From contig CM035309.1 of the NCBI GenBank assembly GCA_002900995.3, forward strand, positions 3,292,389-3,356,388: a DNA stretch of 64,000 bases, in the 5' to 3' direction. This stretch comes from Ganoderma boninense (taxonomy: Eukaryota > Basidiomycota > Agaricomycetes > Polyporales > Polyporaceae). Shown piece by piece: positions 55,704 to 64,000 of this stretch; the stretch's first letter is position 1, and each line of letters begins with the position of its first letter. Made by a program: the position numbers and the translations under genes. The notes under the pieces were generated by a model. The model searched no databases, was not told the origin of the DNA, and saw nothing but the letters and a program-made list of their open reading frames with translations.

Positions 55704-57744
55704 TGTCAACACTAACATACACCCAGCTCGAGGAAATCCCCAAGGTGAATGCTGGACGCAGTGGAAACAAAGGACGTGACACTCACGCGTAGCCTCGACT
55801 AGATCCATGCCGCCGCCCAGGCAGCATTCAGGTCTGGCCGGACGAAGTCCATCGAGTTTCGGAAGGCCCAGATTGTCCAGGTCGGCTACATGCTCCAGGA
55901 CAACGAAGACCGCTTCAAGGAGGCCCTCCGAAGCGATCTTGGACGTCCGTACCAGGAGACTGAGCTGTACGTCTGACCGCCGGCGCCATTTTTCCCTGTC
56001 GCGAGACACTCATGTGGTTCTACCTAAAGGTTCGACTTTAACCCTACTTACACGGAGGTCAAGGTCGCGTATGACAACGTCGAGAAGTGGGTAAAACCAC
56101 AGAACGCGCCGTTCGGCCTCAACTGGTTCGCCATGAAGCCGCAGCTCGTCGCAGAGCCCAAGGGCGTCGTCCTCGTCATCTCTCCTTTCAACGTGCCTGT
56201 GTTCCTGAGTATGACCCCCCTGGTAAGTTCCCGAACACATCCTTTGATGTACCCAAACCTTCTGGGATGTTCGTGAATCAGCAGAAGCAAGCGAAGTTAG
56301 TTTGGACAACAGGCTGACGTTCTTCATCTGCAGATTAGCGCCATTGCAGGAGGAAATGGCTGCGTCCTCAAGCCCTCAGAGCAAACCCCTGCGTTCAGCG
56401 CGCTCGTAGCGGAGCTCTTCCCCAAATACCTTGACCCCGAACTGTATCAGGTCATCAACGGCGCCGTTCCAGAGACCACGAAGGTGTGTCACTTTCATCA
56501 GAATCGTCGCCGCGCGCGCGCGCGTTGACGCTCGAGAACCAGATCCTCGAGCTTCCCTGGGACCACAGTGAGTCCTTCCCCCCCGTCCTCGCCCTCGCCG
56601 CGCTCCATTCTCGCGCACAAGAAACAGCTGACACCTCTCCCCAGTCGTGTACATCGGCAACGCGCGCGTCGGCCGCATCGTCGCGACCGCCGCCGCGCAG
56701 CACCTCACACCCGTCACGCTCGAGCTCGGCGGCAAGAATCCAGTCGTCGTCGACCCGCGCACGGACGTCGCGCTCGCCGCGCGGCGCATCCTCTGGGGCC
56801 GCTTCTCGAACGCGGGCCAGATCTGCCTCGCGCCCGAGTACGTGCTCGTCCCCGCGCACTTCCAGGACGCGCTCGTCGCGGCGCTCAAGGACGCGTACGC
56901 CGCGTTCTACCCCGACGGGCCCGCGCGCTCGGACTCGTTCTCGCGCATCGTCACGAGCGCGCACGCCGCGCGCATCAAGCGCATGCTCGACGGCACGAAG
57001 GGCGCCGTCGTCGTCGGGGGCGAGACGGACGTCGAGACGCGGTACGTCGCGCCGACGATCGTGCGCGACGTCAAGGAGGGCGACTCGTTGCTCAGCGAGT
57101 GCGTGTCTCGCATTCTGCCTTGGGCTCTGGTGCTGGTGTTTGCTGACCGACGGACGTGGGTGGGACAGCGAGATCTTCGGGCCGGTGCTGGCGCTGGTGC
57201 CCGTGAAGGACGAGGACGAGGCGATCGCGTTCATCCGCGCGCGCGAGCACCCGCTCGCGGTGTACGTCTTTACGCCCGACCGCGCGTTCGAGCGCAAGAT
57301 CTTCGAGAACACGAGCAGCGGCGCCGCGGTCACGAACGAGACCGTCATCTCCGCGGGCGTGCCCGGGCTCCCGGTGGGAGGCGTGGGCCCGAGCGGGTAC
57401 GGGTACTACACGGGCAGGCAGGGCTTCGAGGAGGTCATCCACTGGCGCGTGTCGCTCAAGAACCCAGGGTGGGTCGACCGCCTCGTCTTCCACTTCCGCT
57501 TCCCGCCGTACCGGGTGCGTGTCTTGCTGCTGTTGCTGGGAGGAGCACCCGCTGATTGAAATGCTTGGGCCGCGTTGTGTGCTTGCAGAAGGACTACCAG
57601 AAGTACACGAAGGCGACGAACGCGGCGCTGCCCCCGCGCCCGGGCAAGGCTGCGGCGAAGAGGTGGGGCTTCTGGCTGCTGTTCGCGCTCGTCGGCGTTT
57701 CGTCTGTCGTGCTGACCCGGTCGAAGCGGCCACTCCTGAAGTGA
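55704..57744 (+). CDS. fatty-aldehyde-type (class 3) aldehyde dehydrogenase, tail-anchored
   Basis: Oxidises aldehydes with NAD(P)+; this class in yeast (Hfd1) acts on long-chain fatty aldehydes. The start at 55704 is MSTLTYTQLEEIPK|IHAAA, then SGRTKSIEFRKAQIVQVGYM and DLGRPYQETEL. The NAD-binding part follows: VLVISPFNVPVFLSMTPLIS, GNGCVLKPSEQTPAFSALVA. The catalytic Glu lies in LTPVTLELGGKNPVVVD and the Cys in NAGQICLAPEYVLVP. Next are EIFGPVLALVPVKDEDEAIA, NETVISAGVPGLPVGGVGPS and GYYTGRQGFEEVIHWRVSLK. After the soluble domain an extension ends in WGFWLLFALVGVSSVVLT, a single C-terminal span, suggesting an ER or peroxisomal/mitochondrial outer membrane anchor. The stop is 57742-57744. It is intact, with about seven introns. 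Confidence 0.9.
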
Positions 57745-58887
57745 TCGTCATGTATAACAGCGCTAGCGCCGTAGGATGGATGTTATGTGGACTCTTTTCT
57801 GAATTAATTATGGAACTGGCGTGTGGGATACGAATAATGGGCGGTGGGTTTCTTTTCGGAACGCGTCTCGAGGGTTCCCTTTGCGATTCTACAAATCATC
57901 TTCATAAGTAGCTGAATGACGTGTATGCATTGTCCCATGGCCACGGCCCGCCCCATGGCTTGTCCTCGTTTTGTGCGGCTGGTTTATTCTCGGAGATTCC
58001 AAGTGCCTCGCAATCTCCTTGCTTCTTCCAACGTCTCCTCGCCTACGGTTCCTCGCCTATCTGCCCGTTGCTCCGTCGTTGGTGCAAAGTTCAGCCAGCG
58101 GCTTTCATCATCAGAACTTACCGGACTTTTCCCGTGCAGTATGTCTCCGATACTCCTCTCGCCCACCCCCCTCACAGTGACGAAGGCTGACAAGTCTCGT
58201 CGCCCGTTTTCGACGCCTACATACATAGCGAAGGGTCTAAGTTTCCACGGCCACAACATGGACCGGGTGTCGCCCATGGCGACCGGGCCCTGGACGCCTA
58301 TACCGCGGGAACCGCCAGTGAGCCGCACCAATCTCCGAAGAGGGAAAGTCTGTATGATCTCACCTTGAGCCTCATTCAGCGCGTTGCAAGGGGAGGCTGA
58401 GAACAGAAGGTCAGAACGTTCCCCGCTGATCACCCTCGCTCCTCGTCTGCCCACTGCCGTCTCGCGGAACAAACGCTTCGGAAGAACACTCATTGCGCAT
58501 AGATTGCACGCGCTCAGCCCTGAGGCCTGAGGGGTGGGGACTCGGATGGGTCTCCCCTTCGACACACGGGCCACGAGCCCCAGGCGAGGCTTGGCGAGGA
58601 ACCCGCCGGAAGCACGGCGATTTGTAGGCCGCACGCACCACGACATATATGCCAGGTCCCTGCGCGAGGGGGAGGCCCCCACCTTTCTCTCCTCCACCTT
58701 CCTTTCCTTGTGGTCCGGTCTCGAAGGCCTCTTTCCTTCCTTCTTTGCATACGCAGCTAGTCTGTCTCTGTTGTTCCTCCTGCAGCGACGCCACAGCTAG
58801 TCCTGTGTCCTCGGCCGTCCAGCACCCTTCCCTCCCGCCCCCCAGCCTAGTGCCCAATTTTTGCCCCGTCATCTTCTCGTTGCCAAG
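57745..58887. other. spacer and promoter of the secreted-protein gene
   Basis: An open minus-strand frame of 237 codons (57984-58697) and an overlapping plus-strand frame have no family resemblance. The last 250 bases are typical of a strong basidiomycete promoter: a TATA-like ACATATATGCC at 58643-58653, then long CT-rich tracts up to the ATG at 58888. Confidence 0.45.
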
Positions 58888-60355
58888 ATGGTCGTATTCG
58901 CCTCCAAGTTCTTCGTCGTCGCCTTCGCCGGCCTTGCTGCCGCTGCCCCGCTCCGCCTCACCCGGCGCGCGTTCACGCTCCAGGAGTACGTACACCGTCA
59001 TTTCCCTTATCCTACCCATGCCTGCCCAGGACCAGCCACATGAGCTGACCAAATCCCCCCGCATCCGTTCGTAGCTACGCCGACTTCCAGATTTCCGACG
59101 GCACCGCGGGCGACGCAGAGGCCAAGGCGAACGCGGTCTTCGTGGACCCCTTCGCGGGCGTCGACCTCGCCACCGTCGACAAGACCACGCTCGACGCCGT
59201 GAAGACGATGCGCGAGGCCGCGGAGGACGCCGAGACGTCGCTCTTCAACCCCGCGATCGACGCCGCGTCCGGCGCCGAGGCGACCGCCCTCCAGAACGGC
59301 AAGATCCAGAACAAGGTCCTCAAGCTCACCGGCGAGGTCCAGACCATTAACATCGAGGTCCGTCTCGTTGCGGTCGTGGGTCTGAGGAAGAGCTGAAATG
59401 GTTGGTTGCACGCAGATCGCGCAGGCCAAGGCGTCGGGCGACGACACGTCCGACCTCGAGTCCAAGCTCGCGGAGGAGCAGACGAAGCTCACGAACAACA
59501 TCAAGACCGACAAGGCGGCGGCCGGCCAGGACTCCCAGGGCGTCGCCGGCTCCGCCGCTGCCGCTGCTTCCACCGATACCGCCACTGCTGCCGCCGCCTC
59601 CGCGACGAGCACGAAGGACGCGAAGAAGGCGGCCAAGGCCGCTGCGAAGGCTGCCAAGTCCGCGTCCAAGGCTGCTGCGAAGGCCGCGAAGACGTCCGCC
59701 GCTAGTGCTGCGGCCACCTCCGCTGCTGTCGATGCGGCTGCCAACGGCTCCTCTGGCGCCTCGATCGACTTCCCCGTCCAGAGGTGAGTGACCCCTGCTA
59801 AGGAGGCTGTCCCTCCGCTCCCTTCGGAGACACTATGCTGACGCGTGGTTCCGTTTCACCCCCGCCCCCCCAGCTACGCCAGCTTCCAGATCTCGGACGG
59901 CACCGCGGGCGACGCGCAGGCGAAGGCGAACGCCGTCTTCGTGGACCCGTTCGCGGGCGTCGACCTCGCGACGCTCGACGACTCGGTCGCGACGAACATG
60001 AACACGATGCGCGAGGCGGCCGAGACCGCGGAGACGGCGCAGTTCAACCCCGCGATCGCCGCCGCGTCGGGCGCGGCGGCGGACGCGCTGCAGAACGGCA
60101 AGATCGCGAACAAGGTGCTCAAGCTCACGGGCGAGGTGCAGGTCCTCAACATCAAGATCGCCAAGGCCAAGGCGTCTGGGGACGACACCTCCGACCTGGA
60201 GAGCTCGCTCGCTGACGAACAGTACGTTCCCATTGAATACGTCGTTCATGCCTGTGTGCGCGGTGCTGATGCGAGGAACTCGCAGGAAGAAGCTCACCAC
60301 GAACATCGCTACTGACAAGGCGCACGCCGGCGAGGCCCAGAAGGGTGTCGCATAA
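58888..60355 (+). CDS. two-domain small secreted protein (SSP type) with Ala/Lys linker
   Basis: Five exons (58888-58985, 59075-59357, 59416-59783, 59874-60221, 60286-60355) give 388 residues. A signal peptide (MVVFASKFFVVAFAGLAAAA) precedes domain 1, YADFQISDGTAGDAEAKANA then VFVDPFAGVDLATVD, through KASGDDTSDLESKLAEEQTK. A linker of about 90 residues rich in Ala, Lys and Ser (KKAAKAAAKAAKSASKAAAK) follows. Domain 2 repeats the sequence nearly word for word (YASFQISDGTAGDAQAKANA through KASGDDTSDLESSLADEQ), ending AQKGVA. Single-domain proteins of this kind are common in wood-decay basidiomycetes and are predicted secreted. Both domain junctions coincide with introns in the same phase, which points to exon-based internal duplication. 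The function is unknown. Confidence 0.87.
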
Positions 60356-61141
60356 GCGGGGCGGGCTTGGTATGTTCGTGGATTGGGAGCTACTGTTGTG
60401 GTTTTCCTGTTATCAACACTCGCTGCACAGAGCAACATTTTGTACCGTTAGCTCATTCCTTTTGCAATTCCATCGGATATGGAGAGACAGACGGACAGGC
60501 GTGGCCGGTGTTTGCGTGCCTCGATGGACCATGCTTCACAAGATTGCTCACGGCGTGCATGTGAGAGGGAGTGCACTTCTGCTGCTGACTTCCTGGGCTT
60601 CTGTTGGTCGGAAGCGTATTCGGCACACCGGATGCTATGCCAACAGCGTAAGCTCGCCCTGAGCTTGCCCAAATGATTGTAGGGCTACGAAGGCGGGCTT
60701 GGCAGCCTCATGCTTCGCGGTAGGAGGACAGTGCTTTCGAGTGAAGGCTTGGCCTTGAGGAGATGAAGAGGTGGGGGTTCAACGAGAGGGTTCATGTCCG
60801 CTTCGAAGGACCCTTGGAAACAGCACAACCCCACGGTGCGCGGGGAAGCGCAAGTGCGACAACGGAGCGGCAGAACTCACCTTCACAGACCAGCGACCAC
60901 GTCTCCACTCCAGAAATGATATGTCAAAAGGTTCAATATACTGATAGAAACAAACGAGGGCGGTCAGGGTGAAAACAAGAGGGAGATTAGGGGTTTAAAG
61001 GTGCTGTCAATACAATCCAACGCCAACGTCCGTGCACTGTACTACATAATCCACTTCAGCGACCGTATGATCCCTACCAGAAAACAAGTTATATTTACGC
61101 TGGCAGAAGCAAAAGGTTGCATGAAAGTGTAGTGCACACCT
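60356..61141. other. spacer between convergent genes
   Basis: 3' flanks of the secreted-protein gene and of the small membrane protein gene. No gene, RNA or repeat was recognised. Confidence 0.5.
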
Positions 61142-61649
61142 TCAATAAGCGGTCGGCGGAGCGCCCCGCAGCCTCGTCCGCCCATCCTTCAGCCTCTCGG
61201 TGATGACAGGACTCGCCGCAGGCCGATACTTGAAGTCCTTCGAGTACCTGTCCGTCCACCGCCCAAATCCATCCACCCAGCACACACACGACATCGACAG
61301 CAAGAGCAACACGAACGAATCACGGCGAAGGCCTGCATGTTCAGCCAGCCCATCCCCATGGGAGCGAGAGAGGCAGAGAGACGTACCTGTTCGCATGGAC
61401 GACGGAAGGCTCCGTCTCGAGGTTCTGGATGGCGTTCAGGCGGAGCTTGAAGCCGAGGTAGATGAGGAAGAAGAGGAGCCCGATGAGCGCAATGCGCTTC
61501 CAGGGCGACGGCGTCGGTGGGTTGAAGCGGGGGTCCTGCGCGAGGCGGCGGTGGAGCTCGCGGACGTCGCTGGTCGGCTCGTCACGGGGGAAGGTGCGCT
61601 TCTCGTCGCCGGTGGGGATACGCTCGTACTGGTACTCGTCGACGGGCAT
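61142..61649 (-). CDS. small single-span membrane protein, hypothetical
   Basis: Two exons (61387-61649 and 61142-61247) give 122 residues. The N-terminus is hydrophilic: MPVDEYQYERIPTGDEKRTF then PRDEPTSDVRELHRRLAQDP. A membrane span IALIGLLFFLIYLGFKL lies at about residues 52-68, followed by RLNAIQNLETEPSVVHANR|YSKDFKYRPAASPVITERLK. It ends LRGAPPTAY (stop 61142-61144). It looks like a conserved basidiomycete protein because splice phase and residue pattern are clean, but I know no function. The lack of a signal peptide and the hydrophilic N-terminus suggest a single-pass protein of an internal membrane. Confidence 0.75.
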
Positions 61650-62129
61650 GGTGGGTGGAAGCAGGACAGATGAGGGAGAGTAGGGGAGAGTAGGACAGCA
61701 AAGGAGCGGCGGTGATGGTGGTGGTACGGGGATGAGCTTATTCTGAGGCTATTCTTGGGCGCGCAGTCGGGAACGTGCCCGCCCATATTAATATCGACTT
61801 ACTCCCTTGGTCTATAGGCTAGGGTTTTAACCACTCGGACGATAGTACAGAGAACATGCAAGAAAGCTGGTAGAATTCTAATCCAACCCCATTTTCTACT
61901 GTAGTGACAAGTAGGATCGTGCACAACGGAATCGCGATGACTACAAACCTCCTAAATCGCGCTTTCAAGATGAGATAACTGGAAGAGGCAGGGAACAAGA
62001 ATGCAGCAGGGACAAAATGCAGTCCGACCGTAATAACAAGGGATCTAGAGTACCGAAAACAGAACAGTTCCGAAGTAGATAAGTTACAATTTTGCGAGTC
62101 GACGTCGAATGGAAATCCGACGTCCACAT
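61650..62129. other. spacer 5' of the small membrane protein and 3' of GUP1
   Basis: Nothing coding is recognised; a minus-strand frame that runs through it from the GUP1 3' end is an extension out of frame. Confidence 0.5.
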
Positions 62130-64000
62130 TCAGCAACGGCGAACGATGCCCTGTCGCGCCTCTTCCTCCCTGAGCACAACACGTCCATGGCGTTCCATCA
62201 GTGACACGTTGGGCACAGTATAAAAGAAAATAACACACCGATACTCGAACATGACTTGGACGCCCACAAACAGGCATGCGGACGCCACGAGCAAGAATTG
62301 AATCCCCTCCCAGCCGCCAAAGACCTGTTCCATCATGTACTTTATCCCGTCCGTGCCGATGACGAACCCAACCAGGTTGGCCGTCATCATCATCAGGATG
62401 TTCAGCACTCCCCCCACCGCGCCAACGTGCCTGAACCACGGCCTATCTCCGTACTGCCCCAGCATCGTCAGCACAGATAAGCCACGATAATCCACGAAGC
62501 ATACCTTGGAAGCGGGTAGGAAGTACCGCGCCGCGATCTCGGGCAGGATGAACAAGCTGACGAGCCAGCCCCACGCCAAGAGCTTGAACGAGCGGTCGTG
62601 CCAGAGTGCGACGAAGGTGAACACAAGGACGCTCGTGAATACGAGGTTGCGCGACCCGCCGAGCGGGATGTAGATGTATCGCACGACCCAGAGGTTGTAC
62701 GAACGGTGCCACGAGCGCCAGAATCCGAGCGGGGAGTAGTTGTTGGCCATGCACCGCACCATGTTCTCTGGCGGATCCACACCGTCCATGAGGGCCCACA
62801 GACGGAAGAAGCGCCATGGAACGAGGAGCTGCAAGAGCAGGTGTTGTTAGAACATCTATGGGGAAGGCAGTGGGGGAGCGGTATACCTTGAGCCAGACGA
62901 CAATGAGGTTCCAGAAGCCGACCATGCAGAGCTCCGCGGCGGAGTAGCCTACCCAGGCTTTGCGGTCCTTGATGGCGACGACGTACATAAAGTGAAGGAT
63001 CATCTCCAGCGTCATGATGCAGACAACGAAGCGGCCGAAGTAGCCTAGCACTGTGCGCCAGGTGATCTTCTTGGGCTTAAGGAGCTGAAATATCCCGGTC
63101 AGCAAAGAGCCGCAGCGCAGTGGGACGCGAACGCACCTGCCACATGAAGTCGTTGAACGTCATGATGGGGCCCGCAATGTACAGCGGTGGGTATATCGCG
63201 TATATAACGTAATTGAGCATAGAGTACGTTTCCAGACTGTGGTTTACCCGCGGCCTGTGCTTGTCTGACAAGGACGACTATGCAAGGCCATTCAGTTCAT
63301 CTCCACATTGCGTACGAAACTCACACTGACCTCGGGCAAGCCCACGCCCCTGCACGCCCAGTAGTAGTCCATATTGAACGATATGAGCCGCAGCGTGGTG
63401 ATGTTGAAGCTGATGTGCCACCGCGGATATACCCCTTGCCACGCGTCCTGGCATCCCGCGGCTGGTCAGGTCAGCAACATACGGGCGCACGCCGCACACA
63501 CGCACCATAAACGCGAGCCACGGATGGAGCCCTCCGAATCTGTGGCCCTGGTGCATGTCGTTCCAGTAGAGTATGAAGGCATTGAAGGCCCACGTGAGGA
63601 CGGGGTTGGCCTTGGAGCCTTTGCATTTCTCAGCGATGAGGAAGTTCGCGAACAGGATTCCGATGACCTTGAGTGCGCTCGTCCCATGCAGCACGAACAG
63701 TATGAAAATGGAGACAATATAAAGGAAGATACTGCGGAAGAGTTCGTCGGCCGGCGGAATGGAGAATCGGTGTCGCAAGACGAGGCCGTAGACTCCCTTG
63801 AGGCCGAGAAAGACAGCAGCGAGGAGGGTGAGGGGCAGTAGACCGTTTCTGAACGACCTATATTGGTTGTCGCTGTTGTCCTGCGGTTGATGAGTGGTTG
63901 ACGGTCAACGTCTGTTTGCAGGAAGTAGGAGCAGGTGGCGGAGAGGTACTCACCACTCGCCGACCGAATAGCCAACCAGAGGACAACGAACCCTCGTAGT
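62130..64000 (-). CDS. GUP1: GUP1-type MBOAT acyltransferase, 5' end beyond window
   Basis: ER multi-span O-acyltransferase related to yeast Gup1, which remodels the lipid of GPI anchors. From the right edge inward: SSGWLFGRRV|DNSDNQYRSF then RNGLLPLTLLAAVFLGLKGV; SIFLYIVSIFILFVLHGTSA; YWNDMHQGHRFGGLHPWLAF; WHISFNITTLRLISFNMDYY then WACR; NYVIYAIYPPLYIAGPIMTF; TWRTVLGYFGRFVVCIMTLE. The MBOAT core is MANNYSPLGFWRSWHRSYNL then WVVRYIYIPLGGSRN and FTFVALWHDRSFKLLAWGWL, with the conserved His in LWHD. It ends VMFEYR|EEEARQGIVRRC (stop 62130-62132). The exon at the edge is incomplete, so the start is outside the window. Intact as far as seen. Confidence 0.9.

Noticed and set aside
55224..56009. 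A 261-codon minus-strand frame overlapping the aldehyde dehydrogenase start.
   Set aside because: It is antisense to well-supported exons and has no recognisable product.
57984..58697. A 237-codon minus-strand frame upstream of the secreted-protein gene.
   Set aside because: No family resemblance, no introns, and it overlaps a plus-strand frame of similar quality and a likely promoter; treated as chance.
1..64000. CRISPR arrays, bacterial operons, ribosome binding sites.
   Set aside because: Introns in nearly every gene and a eukaryotic tRNA and gene set show this is nuclear fungal DNA; no regularly spaced direct repeats with spacers were seen.

Overview
The window is nuclear DNA of a filamentous basidiomycete, most likely an agaricomycete of the white-rot/Polyporales type. 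Genes are split by many short introns (about 45-60 nt, GTRNGT...YAG). Coding exons are GC-rich and spacers are less so. The recognisable families (DUF6534 membrane proteins, basidiomycete 'glycopeptide' and SSP-type small secreted proteins, ZZ-finger proteins, DUF4139 proteins, GUP1, PPE1, Rix7/NVL) are typical of Agaricomycetes. The species cannot be named from the sequence alone.

Left part (1-6.7 kb): three tandem minus-strand genes for small secreted cysteine-containing 'glycopeptide' proteins. They share exon layout and promoter-proximal motifs.

Middle-left (9-30 kb): an expanded block built from three unrelated families that recur side by side. These are DUF6534 seven-helix-type membrane proteins (9.0-11.4 kb +, 21.7-23.9 kb +, 27.8-30.0 kb -), triple ZZ-finger proteins (11.7-13.0 kb - and 17.4-18.7 kb -) and DUF4140/DUF4139 'mucoidy inhibitor A-like' proteins (14.2-16.6 kb - and 24.4-26.6 kb -). 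The repetition points to segmental duplication followed by divergence. A tRNA-Gly(GCC) lies between two units. A decayed copy of the 5' end of the Rix7 gene lies at 19.2-19.5 kb, far from the intact gene at 30.7 kb.

Middle (30-46 kb): a Rix7/NVL-type double AAA ATPase whose first intron is swollen to about 1.2 kb by nested copies of a short inverted-terminal repeat element; a truncated Gfo/Idh/MocA oxidoreductase; protein phosphatase methylesterase PPE1; an FAD monooxygenase; a TPR protein; and a small hypothetical gene whose intron carries another copy of the same element.

Right part (46-64 kb): a large alpha-arrestin with a long disordered tail, an acetamidase/formamidase, a tail-anchored class-3 aldehyde dehydrogenase, a two-domain small secreted protein with an Ala/Lys linker, a single-span membrane protein, and the 3' part of a GUP1-type MBOAT acyltransferase that runs off the right edge.

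Several otherwise convincing genes need single-base corrections to stay open: four places in the arrestin, one in a DUF4139 gene, one in a DUF6534 gene, and one of a different or ambiguous kind in a ZZ gene. The clearest cases are all in the same direction (one base missing) and often sit in short homopolymer runs. This looks more like consensus errors than independent gene death. I did not find a convincing new biosynthetic, defence or mobile system. The most unusual features are the duplicated three-family block, the element-loaded introns, the Rix7 relic and the fused secreted-protein gene.
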